A DNA stretch of 64,000 nt from Oceanobacter antarcticus (GCF_044962685.1 NZ_JBBKTX010000019.1:36504-100503); one strand, 5' to 3'; positions 19,048 to 28,609 are shown, numbered from the stretch's first letter. A program made the numbers and translations. The notes: generated by a model from the sequence alone, not told the origin.

Positions 19048-19422
19048 ATCAGGGTATTTCTGTTGTCAACGCAGTCGACCGACATTGGTTGACACCTGTT
19101 TGCCCCGACATGCCTGTTAAAAAGCTTCTTTGTGATGGAGTCGACAATATTCTATATTTGGCAATCGTACCCGTGAGGACAGTGGTGGTGGCCGCGGTTG
19201 ACACAGTCTGTCTCTTTGGCGGGTAATTAACTGTCAGACGTTCTGGAAAAATAATGGCAATAGCCACTGCGCAACAGCAAGAATCTACCGCCCGACTAAC
19301 CCCTTGGCACTAGATACCCGACGCTATCGTAGTCTTTACCTCAGGTAAGGAACCGGTTTACTGTTTTCTATTATTACAAGAATAATGACGCACTCTGTTG
19401 TGTGCTTCGGGACCATTTAGCT
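19048..19422. promoter_or_regulatory. Intergenic region upstream of ercA
   Basis: This 375-base stretch has no convincing gene. It should carry the ercA promoter and, before the MITE insertion, the lipoprotein promoter. I see no strong operator, terminator or sigma-54 site; TTGGCACTAGATACCC near 19303 only partly resembles one. Confidence 0.4.
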
Positions 19423-20586
19423 ATGTCTGACTCCATTTCCAACCTGAGAAAATTTGTCGCGCCGGAAATCATCTTTGGTGTCGGTGCCCGCAAAACCGTG
19501 GGTAATTTTGCCAGAAATTTTGGCGCACAACGGGTGTTGATCGTCACAGATCCTGGCGTGATTGCCGCTGGATGGGTTGCCGACGTGCAGGACAGCCTGC
19601 AGGAAATGGACATCGACTACCGGATTTTTTCTGCCGTCAGCCCCAACCCGAGAGCCGAAGAAGTCATGGCAGGTGCTGCGTTTTACAACGAAGAAGGCTG
19701 TAACCTGATCGTTGCCGTCGGCGGTGGCAGCCCGATGGACTGCGCCAAAGGCATCGGGATTGTCTCGGCCAATCGCCAGCACATCCTCACGTTTGAAGGC
19801 GTCGACCGGATTCATTCGCCGATTCCGCCATTGATTTTTATCCCGACCACCGCCGGAACCTCGGCAGACGTGTCCCAGTTCGCGATTATTTCCGATCAGG
19901 ACAGTCGGATGAAAATCTCCATCATCAGCAAAGCGGTGGTGCCGGATGTCTCCTTGATTGACCCGGAAACTACCCTGACGATGACCCCTTTCCTGACCGC
20001 TTGCACCGGCATTGATGCCATGGTGCATGCCATCGAAGCCTTTGTCTCCACCGCCAGCGGCCCACTGACCGATATGCACGCGCTGGAAGCCATCCGGCTG
20101 GTCTCCGGTAACCTGCCAGCCCTGGTCGATAATCCTGCCGATATTGCCCTGCGCGAACAGTTGATGCTGGCCTCACTCAAGGCTGGACTGGCGTTTTCTA
20201 ATGCCATTCTCGGTGCCGTACACGCCATGTCGCACAGCCTGGGAGGCTATCTCGACCTGCCGCACGGTCTCTGCAATGCCATTCTGGTCGAACGGGTGAT
20301 CGACTATAATTACAGTCATGCGGAAGACCGTTTCCGCGTTGTCGCAGACACCCTCGGCATCCAGACCAAGGGCAGAAGCAATGCCCAGTTGCGTCGTCAG
20401 CTGGTCGACAATATCAGTCAGCTCAAGGCTCGGGTGGGTCTGACCCAGAGTCTGGGTCAATCCGGCGTCAGCCTGGCGGATATTCCAGAACTGTCTGGCA
20501 AGGCACTGACCGACCCTTGCATTCTGACCAACCCGCGCAAATCCAATCAACGTGATGTAGAGGTGGTCTATGAGGAAGCGTTATGA
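19423..20586 (+). CDS. ercA: Iron-containing alcohol dehydrogenase, ErcA-like
   Basis: This is a 387-residue group III iron alcohol dehydrogenase. It has the NAD-binding GGGSPMDCAKG, IPTTAGTSADVSQFA and metal ligands in GIDAMVHAIEAF and GAVHAMSHSLGGYLDLPHG. The N-terminus MSDSISNLRKFVAPEIIFG fits ErcA, the Pseudomonas member that acts in regulation of ethanol oxidation rather than simply in catabolism. The ATG at 19423 is preferred over a GTG at 19402 on family grounds. It overlaps the sensor kinase ercS by 17 bases, the same pairing as ercA-ercS in Pseudomonas, supporting a joint sensory role. Confidence 0.88.
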   Translation: MSDSISNLRKFVAPEIIFGVGARKTVGNFARNFGAQRVLIVTDPGVIAAGWVADVQDSLQEMDIDYRIFSAVSPNPRAEEVMAGAAFYNEEGCNLIVAVGGGSPMDCAKGIGIVSANRQHILTFEGVDRIHSPIPPLIFIPTTAGTSADVSQFAIISDQDSRMKISIISKAVVPDVSLIDPETTLTMTPFLTACTGIDAMVHAIEAFVSTASGPLTDMHALEAIRLVSGNLPALVDNPADIALREQLMLASLKAGLAFSNAILGAVHAMSHSLGGYLDLPHGLCNAILVERVIDYNYSHAEDRFRVVADTLGIQTKGRSNAQLRRQLVDNISQLKARVGLTQSLGQSGVSLADIPELSGKALTDPCILTNPRKSNQRDVEVVYEEAL

Positions 20587-22369
20587 CCATCCCCACGTCT
20601 CCGGCTCAGACACAAACCAGAACAACGGCTTGAGCAACAGCCTGAACAGCAGTAACAAACACAATAACGAACACAATAACGAACACAATGCCGAAGACCA
20701 GGCGCTGATCCAGAACCTGATCGGCCTGGGTGCTTTCTCAGCGCGCAAAAGCTACTACCCGGAACTGCTGCAAAAAATCGACGAGCTGGAAAGCGAGAAA
20801 GAACGCTACCAATGGCTGTTCGAAAACGCCCTGCATGGCATCTTCCAGGCCAGAGCCAGCGGCGGCATCAGTGGTGCCAACCCGGCCATCGCCCGTATGT
20901 GCGGTTACCGCGACGCCAACGAATTCCGCTTTTCCGTCACCTCGTTGCGTAACGACCTGTTCTACGATCCCGACGATCTCGATCAGCTGATGCTGCGCGT
21001 CAATCAGCTCGGCCCGCAACAGTCGTTTGAAACCCGCTTCAAACGCAAACTGGGGATGGAGCCACTGCCGGTGTCCATCAACGTACTGCTGAAAGACCGT
21101 GAACAAGGGCTGATCGAAGTGTTTGTTCACGACATCACCGAACGTAAACGCGCCCAGGCTGCCATGGCCCGCATTAACAACGAACTGGAACAGCGCGTCG
21201 AAATCCGTACCCGTGAGTTGCAAGCCGCCAAACAAGAAGCCGAAGCCGCCAACGCCAGCAAGGACAAATACCTCGCCGCCGCCAGCCACGATCTGTTGCA
21301 GCCGATGAATGCCGCCCGCTTGCTGGTAGCCACACTGCAAGAACGCCCGCTCGATAGCGACAATCAGATTCTGGTTGAACGTATCCATACCGCGCTGACC
21401 GGCGCAGAAGAACTGCTGGCCGATTTACTCGATATTTCCCGGCTTGATGCCAATGCCGTCACTCCCGACAATGAAGAATTTGCCGTCAGCGATTTGTTTA
21501 ACACGCTCTACAGTGAATTTCAGCCCCAGGCCCAGCAAGCCAGCCTGGCATTACACATGGTGCAAAGCCGCCTGCGTATTCGCAGTGACTCCCGCCTGCT
21601 GATGCGCATTTTGCGTAACTTCGTCAGTAACGCCATTCGCTACACCCCGGCTGGCAGAGTCTTGATTGGCTGTCGTCGGCGTGGTGAACAGCTGCAATTG
21701 ATGGTCTGTGATTCCGGCCCCGGTATTGCCGAACACCAGCGTAGCGAGATTTTTCGTGAGTTTCGCCAGCTCGATAATGCCAACCAGGGACGCAGCAAGG
21801 GCGTTGGTCTTGGCCTCGCCATTGTCGAGCGGATTGCCCGCATGATGGATCACCCGGTGGCGATCCACTCCCGTGTCGGGGTCGGTAGCTGCTTCTCTGT
21901 CACCGTGCCGCTGGCTCATCCGGATGATCAGGTCAGCAGTCTCTGTGCCGACCGGGCGGATACGGTGCCCGCAGGACTGGCGACCAGTGCTCGGCTTGAC
22001 CACGTGCGCGTACTGGTGATTGATAACGAAGAAACCATCCGCCTCAGCATGAAAAGCCTGCTGCAAGCCTGGGGCTGTAACGTGATTACCGCCAGTAATG
22101 GTGAAGTCGCCCAGGATGCCTGGTACCACTTTCGCCCGGATATTGTGCTGGCCGATTACCACCTCGACCATAATGAAACCGGCACTGTCGTGATTCGTGC
22201 GCTGGCGACCGAGGATTCCGATGTTTTAACAACTCCGCTGATCGTGATCACTGCCGACCGCAGCGACAACATCCGCCAGGAAATCACGCGCCTGGGGGCA
22301 ACCCGACTGAACAAGCCGGTAAAACCGGCCAAGCTCCGTGCGTTGATGGCCTATTTACTGGAACAATAA
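20570..22369 (+). CDS. ercS: Hybrid sensor histidine kinase, ErcS-like
   Basis: This 599-residue soluble protein has a low-complexity N-terminus with tandem NNEH repeats, one PAS domain (about 80-190) and a coiled coil. The kinase core has H240 in LAAASHDLLQPMNAARLL and the ATPase boxes CDSGPGIAEHQRSEIF and SKGVGLGLAIVER. The receiver has D529 in IVLADYHLDHNETG. It overlaps ercA by 17 bases and is probably co-translated. The phosphoacceptor motif is nearly identical to that of the larger hybrid kinase at 9565-12180. By analogy with Pseudomonas ErcS it should feed the ErbR-type circuit that switches on quinoprotein alcohol oxidation. Confidence 0.88.
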   Translation: MRKRYDHPHVSGSDTNQNNGLSNSLNSSNKHNNEHNNEHNAEDQALIQNLIGLGAFSARKSYYPELLQKIDELESEKERYQWLFENALHGIFQARASGGISGANPAIARMCGYRDANEFRFSVTSLRNDLFYDPDDLDQLMLRVNQLGPQQSFETRFKRKLGMEPLPVSINVLLKDREQGLIEVFVHDITERKRAQAAMARINNELEQRVEIRTRELQAAKQEAEAANASKDKYLAAASHDLLQPMNAARLLVATLQERPLDSDNQILVERIHTALTGAEELLADLLDISRLDANAVTPDNEEFAVSDLFNTLYSEFQPQAQQASLALHMVQSRLRIRSDSRLLMRILRNFVSNAIRYTPAGRVLIGCRRRGEQLQLMVCDSGPGIAEHQRSEIFREFRQLDNANQGRSKGVGLGLAIVERIARMMDHPVAIHSRVGVGSCFSVTVPLAHPDDQVSSLCADRADTVPAGLATSARLDHVRVLVIDNEETIRLSMKSLLQAWGCNVITASNGEVAQDAWYHFRPDIVLADYHLDHNETGTVVIRALATEDSDVLTTPLIVITADRSDNIRQEITRLGATRLNKPVKPAKLRALMAYLLEQ

Positions 22370-22413
22370 ATAACGGGCACCACATGACAGGCACCACACC
22401 TTACACTTGGCCA

Positions 22414-23799
22414 TTATTCAGCGGCAAGATACTGCCCCAAGGCAGTTTGTATACCTGTCGTCAGGGTGGCGAGATCGTCGTTGTTCATCACAAAGGGCGG
22501 CATCACGTAAACGCAATCGGCAAACGGGCGTACCCAGATTCCCTGTGCCACACATAACGGCTGCAGCTCGGCCACATTAGCCGCCTGTTCCAGTTGCACC
22601 ACACCAATCGCGCCCAATACCCGCACATCCTTGATGCCCGCCTGACCCCTGAGTGGCGTCAGCCCTTGCTCCAGCTGCTGTTCGATACGCTGCACCTGAG
22701 TTTGCCAGTCGGATTCCAGCAACAGGTCGATGCTTTCACACGCCACTCGACACGCCAGCGGATTTCCCATAAAGGTTGGCCCGTGCATAAAACAACCGGC
22801 GTCTCCCTGACTGATGGTTTCCGCCACCAAGGTCGTCGCCAGCGTCGCTGACAAGGTCATATAACCACCGGTAAGCGCCTTGCCAAGGCAGAGGATGTCC
22901 GGTGTGATAGCGGCGTGTTCACAGGCAAACAGCTTGCCGGTACGGCCAAAACCGGTGGCAATTTCATCGGCAATCAATAACACATCAAACTCATCACACA
23001 GGCGCCGGGCAGCCCGCAGATAGTCCGGATGGTAAAAGCGCATACCGCCAGCACCCTGCACCACAGGTTCAAGAATCAGCGCCGCCAGGTGCTGGTGGTG
23101 TAACGCCAGCGCCTGACGCAGTGCGGCGATATCCGCAGCCAGTATCGAGTCGTCCCGGGGTTGGTCGTGCTGAAGTGGCTCGTGCTGAAGTGGCCCAGTT
23201 CGGGGGAAAACCGCCTGAGGTTCACGAACAAAATGCTGCGCCGTCAAAACACCGGCAAACAGATGATGCATACCCCGCTGTGGATCACAGACTGACATCG
23301 CGCCCATGGTGTCGCCGTGATAACCGCGCTGCAGTGCCAGTAATCGCTGCTTCTCCGGCTTGCCCCGAGCCTGCTGGTACTGAATCGCCATTTTCATCGC
23401 AACTTCGACCGCCACCGAACCAGAATCGGCCAGAAACACCTTGTCCAGCCCTGGTGGTGTCAGTGCCACCAGCCGTCGCCCCAAGGCAATCGCAGGCCCA
23501 TGGGTCAAACCACCAAACATCACATGAGCCATGCTATCCAGCTGCTCGGTCGCGGCCTGATTGAGGCGCGGATGATTGTAGCCATGTACCGCACACCACC
23601 AGGATGCCATGCCGTCGATCAATTCACGGCCGTCACGCAAGCGCAAGCGCACCCCACTGGCCGACGCCACTTGCCACACCGGTGACGGTGTGGTCATCGA
23701 GCTATAGGGGTGCCATAAATGGTGGCGATCAAACTCGGTATCGGTCAATGCCGATTCAGACCAGGGTTTGGCGGCTTGGTGGTCATGACCTGTCATCAT
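22414..23799 (-). CDS. bioA: Adenosylmethionine-8-amino-7-oxononanoate aminotransferase
   Basis: This 461-residue class III PLP aminotransferase makes 7,8-diaminopelargonate in biotin synthesis. Diagnostic stretches are HLWHPYSSM, DGMASWWCAVHGYNHP, LADSGSVAVEVAMKMA, LLIADEIATGFGRTG and the PLP lysine in LCLGKALTGGYM. Length and motifs fit the family. It is transcribed divergently from bioF, sharing a 247-base promoter region, so bioA and the bioFHCD operon are probably co-regulated. It converges on ercS. Confidence 0.96.
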   Translation of the reverse strand: MMTGHDHQAAKPWSESALTDTEFDRHHLWHPYSSMTTPSPVWQVASASGVRLRLRDGRELIDGMASWWCAVHGYNHPRLNQAATEQLDSMAHVMFGGLTHGPAIALGRRLVALTPPGLDKVFLADSGSVAVEVAMKMAIQYQQARGKPEKQRLLALQRGYHGDTMGAMSVCDPQRGMHHLFAGVLTAQHFVREPQAVFPRTGPLQHEPLQHDQPRDDSILAADIAALRQALALHHQHLAALILEPVVQGAGGMRFYHPDYLRAARRLCDEFDVLLIADEIATGFGRTGKLFACEHAAITPDILCLGKALTGGYMTLSATLATTLVAETISQGDAGCFMHGPTFMGNPLACRVACESIDLLLESDWQTQVQRIEQQLEQGLTPLRGQAGIKDVRVLGAIGVVQLEQAANVAELQPLCVAQGIWVRPFADCVYVMPPFVMNNDDLATLTTGIQTALGQYLAAE

Positions 23800-24046
23800 T
23801 CGCTCTCAAAAAAATCAACAAAACAAAGGTTAACGGATTTCAGTCTTCAACTCCGCTACAACCCACTGACAAACCGCCCTGGCGGCGCTATTTCAGCCTT
23901 TTTGCTAAACAGCCGGAGCCACCCTCACCATTAGTAAACCAAAACTTGCTGACCGTATTGACCTGTTCCGCCACCGTCTTATTGTCAAGCAGCCAAGTAC
24001 TGCCCACTCACTGATACGAATACAACCACAGGTCGACCCCGTTACC
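23800..24046. promoter_or_regulatory. Divergent bioA / bioF promoter region
   Basis: The 247-base gap between the divergent biotin genes must contain both promoters. I looked for the BirA operator pattern (TTGTAAACC with a mirrored half site). I found only single weak half sites such as AGTAAACC near 23934, so control by BirA is not shown. Confidence 0.4.
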
Positions 24047-25309
24047 ATGCCCAGTTCCTGCTCTACGCCCTGGCAACAACGCCTGAATGACGCCAGCCAA
24101 CAGCGCCGCAATCTCAATCAATGGCGTCAGCGCTCAACCCTGAGCAGCCAGCAAGGGCCGCTGGTTGAGCGGGACGGCCAGCAACTGATCAATTTTTGCA
24201 GCAATGATTACCTCGGCCTGGCCGCCAGTGGCGCAGCAGCACTGGCCCACAGTGCCCAGCGCTGGGGTCTGGGCAGCGGTGCATCACACCTGGTCTGCGG
24301 GCATTCAAGCGCCCACGAGGAATTGGAACAGGCGTTAGCCAAACACACCGGGTATCCGGCAGCCTTGTTGTTTTCGACCGGTTATATGGCCAATGTCGGC
24401 TGTATCAATGCCTTGACCCAGCGCGGTGATCTGATCCTGCAAGACAAGCTGAACCATGCCTCCCTGATCGACGGTGCCTTGCTCAGTCGAGCCGATTTCT
24501 TACGTTATCGCCATCTCGATTACGCCCAGCTGCAACAACGGCTGGAACATCGCCAGCAACAACTCCAACAACGTCAACAACAGCCCCAAAACACTCAAGC
24601 ACTGACACTGGTGGTCAGTGACAGCATTTTCAGTATGGATGGCGATCTGGCGGATGTCGCCAGGCTCAGTCAGATCTGCCAGCAGCAACAAGCGTTGTTG
24701 ATGGTGGATGATGCCCACGGCTTGGGCGTTATCGGTACCCATGGTGCAGGTGTCCGTTCGGCCTTTGATCTCGGCGCCGCACAACTGCCGGTTTATATCG
24801 GCACGCTGGGCAAGGGCCTCGGCGGCTTTGGCGCCTTCGTCGCCGGAGATCAAAACCTGATCGACTATCTGGTGCAGTTTGCCCGCCCCTACATTTACAC
24901 CACCGCCCTGCCTCCCGCCGTTGCCGAGGCCATGCTGTCGAACCTCGAACGTCTGCAAGATGATGCTCTGCGGCAAACCCTCAATCAGCATATTCGCTAT
25001 TTTCGCCAGCAGGCCAGCCAACTCGGGCTACAGTTGATGCCATCGGTATCACCGATTCAGCCCTTGATGATCGGCGACGAAGCCGCTGCCATGGCCATCA
25101 GCGCTGAATTGCAGCGGCGTGGCTTATGGGTCACGGCGATTCGCCCTCCCACCGTGCCGGATGGCAGCAGCCGTTTACGAATCACCCTGACCGCCGCCCA
25201 TGCCACCGAGCAGATCGACACACTACTCTCTGCGCTGGATGAACTGATCCCGGAGTCGTTGCGCAGCGCTACTGACAACGCGCTGCCGTCACAGGGAAGC
25301 ACCCTGTGA
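24047..25309 (+). CDS. bioF: 8-amino-7-oxononanoate synthase
   Basis: This 420-residue PLP enzyme condenses pimeloyl-ACP/CoA with alanine. Motifs include NFCSNDYLGLAA, GSGASHLVCGHS, SDSIFSMDGDLAD, VDDAHGLGVIG and the PLP lysine in TLGKGLGGFGAF. A glutamine-rich insert (RQQQLQQRQQQ) at about residues 168-178 is longer than usual and probably a surface loop. Its stop overlaps the GTG start of bioH. It is the first gene of bioF-H-C-D. Confidence 0.96.
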   Translation: MPSSCSTPWQQRLNDASQQRRNLNQWRQRSTLSSQQGPLVERDGQQLINFCSNDYLGLAASGAAALAHSAQRWGLGSGASHLVCGHSSAHEELEQALAKHTGYPAALLFSTGYMANVGCINALTQRGDLILQDKLNHASLIDGALLSRADFLRYRHLDYAQLQQRLEHRQQQLQQRQQQPQNTQALTLVVSDSIFSMDGDLADVARLSQICQQQQALLMVDDAHGLGVIGTHGAGVRSAFDLGAAQLPVYIGTLGKGLGGFGAFVAGDQNLIDYLVQFARPYIYTTALPPAVAEAMLSNLERLQDDALRQTLNQHIRYFRQQASQLGLQLMPSVSPIQPLMIGDEAAAMAISAELQRRGLWVTAIRPPTVPDGSSRLRITLTAAHATEQIDTLLSALDELIPESLRSATDNALPSQGSTL

Positions 25310-26157
25310 GCCAGGCCGATTTCTGGGTGCCACTGAATGCCCACACCGCCTCAAGGTCCGAGCCGCTGTGGTACTGGCTGCCCGGCTGGAGCTTCACGGC
25401 GACTATCTTCGAACCCTTGCTGGCCGCTCTGCCGGGCAGGCATCTGGGCCTCGACTATCGGGCGTTCTATCAGTGTCTGACTCAATCCGGGCAGACCCCC
25501 ACTTTCAACGATGCTGTCACACTGTTACGTCAGACCGCCAGCGCTGATGCGCTCTGGGTCGGCTGGTCGTTGGGAGGAGCACTGGCCCATGCCACGCTTT
25601 CTCATGACCGGCTTTCTCACGATATACAGAGCCAGGCAGCGGCCGATATCACGAGCAGAATTCAGCCACGGGCGCTGTGCACCCTCGCCACTGGCAGCCG
25701 TTTTCTCCGCCAGTCAGACACCTCGCAACAAGGGATGGATGAAGCCACATTCAGCGCTTTTCGTAACGGCTTTGAGCGCTTCCCCGCCAAAACACTGAAA
25801 CGTTTCCTCGCCTTGTGCTGCCAGGGAGCGGAACAACCACGAGCTTGCATCGCGGCCTTGTCCAGCCAGCAATTAACTGAGCAACATGCGCCGCTGCTGG
25901 CCACCTCGCTGGACTGGCTGACTCAATATCAACTCGACGACCGCCAGCTCAACAACCAACACGCTGACATCTTACGACTGGCCTGGTACGGCCAACATGA
26001 CGCGTTGCATCCGGCCGGACTGACATCCAGCGCAGCACTGTCAACGATACCATCTTGTGGCAGCAGCCACGCCCTGTTGCTGGAGCAAGCCACTATTCCC
26101 CTGTTGCAACGCGCCTTGCTCGAACTGATAAACGCCAGCGCCGGGAAGCAGCCATGA
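25306..26157 (+). CDS. bioH: Pimeloyl-ACP methyl ester carboxylesterase
   Basis: This 283-residue alpha/beta hydrolase has WYWLPGWSF at the N-terminus and the nucleophile elbow VGWSLGGALAHA (serine within GWSLGG). A C-terminal SSHALLL supplies the catalytic histidine. BioH removes the methyl group from pimeloyl-ACP ester made by the BioC-initiated route. The GTG start overlaps the bioF stop (GTGA) and the stop overlaps bioC (ATGA), the compact arrangement of a biotin operon. The hydrolase family is sure; the BioH role rests on context. Confidence 0.9.
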   Translation: MSQADFWVPLNAHTASRSEPLWYWLPGWSFTATIFEPLLAALPGRHLGLDYRAFYQCLTQSGQTPTFNDAVTLLRQTASADALWVGWSLGGALAHATLSHDRLSHDIQSQAAADITSRIQPRALCTLATGSRFLRQSDTSQQGMDEATFSAFRNGFERFPAKTLKRFLALCCQGAEQPRACIAALSSQQLTEQHAPLLATSLDWLTQYQLDDRQLNNQHADILRLAWYGQHDALHPAGLTSSAALSTIPSCGSSHALLLEQATIPLLQRALLELINASAGKQP

Positions 26158-27047
26158 ATCCACTCCCGATGCGCGACAAACGCCAGGTCGGACAGCAGTT
26201 CAGCCGTGCGGCGCGCAGTTATGATCAGGCCGCCACGGTACAGCAATGGGCACAACAGCAATTACTGCAGCGCTTGCAGCAGCACCTGCCAGACGGTCTG
26301 TACGGCCACTGGCTCGATATCGGTTGCGGCACTGGTGCCGCCCTCGAACCACTGGCCGCCATGGGAGCGCAACACATCACCGCGATTGATATGGCCGCCG
26401 GAATGCTGGAGGTGGCAGCCCGACGTCCGCTGTCAGCGCCAGGATCGTCTTCTCAACCACTGTGTTCCCGTACCCTGTTGCTGGCGGATGCCGATCAGCT
26501 ACCGCTGGCGGCTGGCCGTCGCTCCGATACTACGATCGACAGCACAATCGATGCTGCCCCCGACGTTAACCAACAGTCCCCCTGCGGGGCGATTTCCAGC
26601 CTGATGCTGCAATGGAGCGAAGCCCCGCAACAGACTCTGGCAGAGTGGTATCGGGTACTGGCTCCTGGCGCAACCCTTGCCATTGCCACGCTGTTGCCCG
26701 GCACCCACCGTGAAATTGCCGCCACCTGGCAGCAGATAGATCACTTCCGCCATATCAACCGCTTTGCCAGTGCCGAGGAGCTGAGCATTGCGCTGCAACA
26801 GGCCGGTTTTGATATTCAGCTGCAGCAGCAGGCCAGCTATCAGGAACACTACCCGGATAGCCTCAGCCTGTTACAGGGGTTAAAAGCGATTGGTGCGACG
26901 AACGTCAACAGTGGCCGCCGTCCAGGATTGGCCGGACGCCAGCTGATCCGACTGTTTGATCAACACTACCCCAAAGATGCCAACGGCCAATGCCCGTTGA
27001 GCTACCAGCTCTGCTGGATATTAGCGACCAAACCCGACCACGGATAA
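26154..27047 (+). CDS. bioC: Malonyl-ACP O-methyltransferase
   Basis: This 297-residue SAM-dependent methyltransferase has the start MNPLPMRDKRQVGQQFSRAA (the BioC-typical opening before SYDQAA). The SAM-binding motif is WLDIGCGTGAALEPL with AIDMAAGML. BioC methylates malonyl-ACP to disguise it for the fatty acid cycle. The ATG at 26154 overlaps the bioH stop; a longer frame runs antiparallel to nothing useful and is not used. The insert STIDSTIDAAPDVNQQS is unusual but short. Confidence 0.93.
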   Translation: MNPLPMRDKRQVGQQFSRAARSYDQAATVQQWAQQQLLQRLQQHLPDGLYGHWLDIGCGTGAALEPLAAMGAQHITAIDMAAGMLEVAARRPLSAPGSSSQPLCSRTLLLADADQLPLAAGRRSDTTIDSTIDAAPDVNQQSPCGAISSLMLQWSEAPQQTLAEWYRVLAPGATLAIATLLPGTHREIAATWQQIDHFRHINRFASAEELSIALQQAGFDIQLQQQASYQEHYPDSLSLLQGLKAIGATNVNSGRRPGLAGRQLIRLFDQHYPKDANGQCPLSYQLCWILATKPDHG

Positions 27048-27052
27048 GACCC

Positions 27053-27859
27053 ATGACGCCTGTTGCCCCCGCTCTGCCTAACCGCCGCGTATTTATTACC
27101 GGAACCGATACCGATGCTGGCAAGACACTGATCTCCGCCGCGCTGCTGGCAGCCGCTGGCCGGGCGGGCTATCAGACCTTTGGGTTAAAGCCAGTCGCGG
27201 CCGGATGCGAGCGCATAACAGATGGCAACGCACAGCACCCCGGCCAACTGCGTAACGACGATGCACTGTTGCTGCAACGCTTCAGTAATGTCGAGCAGCC
27301 CTATGCCATCCATAATCCGTTTGCATTTGAGGCCGCGATCGCACCCCATATCGCCGCCCGGCAAGAACAACGACCGCTGAAGTTGGATGAGCTGACCCGT
27401 GCCTGCCGCCACTCTCTCGCAACAGCGAATGCCAGCTTTGAACTGATCGAAGGTGCCGGTGGCTGGCTGGTACCAATCAATACCACCCATTCACTGGCCG
27501 ACCTCGCCGTTGAACTCGGCGGTGACGATGCGCAACAGCCACTGGAAGTGATTCTGGTGGTCGGCTTACGTTTGGGATGTATCAATCATGCCTTGCTCAG
27601 CGTCGAAGCCATACACTCTCGCGGGCTGACACTGGCAGGCTGGGTCGCCAATAGCCTGAGTCCAGCCATGGATGTCGAACAGGCCAACCTGGAATACCTG
27701 ACCGACGTCCTGGCGCAGCAACACATCCCCCTTTTGGGCCATGTGCCATACCTCAAGATGCTGGAACAAGCGGCTGATACTCCGCCACAGCAGCTGCTCG
27801 ACAATAAGGCCAATGCTGCCCTGCGCGCCAGTCAGTCTCTGGAAGCGATGTTCAGCTGA
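27053..27859 (+). CDS. bioD: Dethiobiotin synthetase
   Basis: This 268-residue enzyme has the P-loop ITGTDTDAGKT, KPVAAGC and EGAGGWLVPIN of ATP-dependent dethiobiotin synthetase. The ATG at 27053 follows the bioC stop by five bases with GGATAAG upstream; an earlier in-frame ATG inside bioC is less likely. It is the last gene of the bio operon here. bioB, which catalyses the final step, is not in the window and must lie elsewhere. Confidence 0.95.
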   Translation: MTPVAPALPNRRVFITGTDTDAGKTLISAALLAAAGRAGYQTFGLKPVAAGCERITDGNAQHPGQLRNDDALLLQRFSNVEQPYAIHNPFAFEAAIAPHIAARQEQRPLKLDELTRACRHSLATANASFELIEGAGGWLVPINTTHSLADLAVELGGDDAQQPLEVILVVGLRLGCINHALLSVEAIHSRGLTLAGWVANSLSPAMDVEQANLEYLTDVLAQQHIPLLGHVPYLKMLEQAADTPPQQLLDNKANAALRASQSLEAMFS

Positions 27860-28098
27860 TATCCCACACGGCTAGCACCGTGAAGGTCAATAAAGGTAAA
27901 ACCTCTCAAAAAATCCTGCCAGAATTTCGCCAGAGTGCAGCATTTTTAACACCAACACGGTCACATAACGCCAGTGCGGTTTGATGCAGGGTAAAAATGC
28001 CCTGTGTACACTGTACCTTCAGGCAATACTGCTACACCCAGGGGCCTGAACGAAGCCCCTCGAATAATCAACCCCGGCAACCAAAAGAAGGACTCTTG

Positions 28099-28566
28099 AT
28101 GAATCACATCAGCAAACAACTCGTGGCAATCTCTCTGGCATCCAGCTGCGCTTTCAGCGCATTGGCACACGGTAATGGTAATGACGACGTTGAAGACGCT
28201 ATCGAATACCGCCAGGCAGTGTTCCATCTGGTCGCTACCCACTTCGGCCATATGGGCGACATGGTAAAAGGCAAGAAAAATTTTGATGCAGTGGAATTCC
28301 AGTATCGCGCCAACAGCCTGGACGCACTGGCAAAAATGCCACTGGAAGGATTTACCGTACCTGGTTCAGACAAGGGTGAAACCAAGGCCAAACCCGCCGT
28401 ATGGGAAAAACCGGAGCTGTTCCGCGAGAAGCTGACCAAGTTCCAGAAGGATTCAAGCGCGCTGGCCACAGCCGCCCAATCCGGCAATATGGACACCATC
28501 AAACCAGTGTTTATGGAAACCGCCAAAAACTGTAAAAGCTGTCATACCGACTTTAAAAATCGTTAA
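28099..28566 (+). CDS. Cytochrome c' (class II cytochrome c)
   Basis: This 155-residue precursor starts with a signal peptide (MNHISKQLVAISLASSCAFSALA) and continues as a four-helix-bundle-like sequence. It ends in the haem site CKSCH (C145, C148, H149) close to the C-terminus, as in class II cytochromes c. A ribosome binding site AGAAGGA precedes the ATG. It is periplasmic and probably binds small gases or carries electrons. It faces a membrane cytochrome b gene, which is a common pairing for electron transfer between membrane and periplasm. Confidence 0.93.
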   Translation: MNHISKQLVAISLASSCAFSALAHGNGNDDVEDAIEYRQAVFHLVATHFGHMGDMVKGKKNFDAVEFQYRANSLDALAKMPLEGFTVPGSDKGETKAKPAVWEKPELFREKLTKFQKDSSALATAAQSGNMDTIKPVFMETAKNCKSCHTDFKNR

Positions 28567-28591
28567 AACCGATTATGCCATCGCTCAGGAT

Positions 28592-28609
28592 GCAGGCCAT
28601 CAGGCCTGC
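28592..28609. terminator. Hairpin between convergent cytochrome genes
   Basis: GCAGGCC and GGCCTGC form a 7-bp stem with a 4-base loop 25 bases after the cytochrome c' stop. There is no T-run, so it may terminate weakly or only protect the 3' end. Confidence 0.35.

Noticed and set aside
18804..19085. Protein-coding frames inside the family A elements (also 13625-13873 and 52075-52344)
   Set aside because: They are identical only because the elements are identical, start in flanking DNA, and encode no transposase-like sequence.
19300..19325. Sigma-54 promoter upstream of ercA
   Set aside because: The TTGGCAC element is present but the matching GC element at the right spacing is not.
19417..20079. 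A 220-codon open frame opposite ercA
   Set aside because: ErcA is well supported, and the antisense frame has no ribosome binding site or domain.
23800..24046. BirA operator between bioA and bioF
   Set aside because: Only isolated weak half sites were found, not the paired TTGTAAACC-type dyad.
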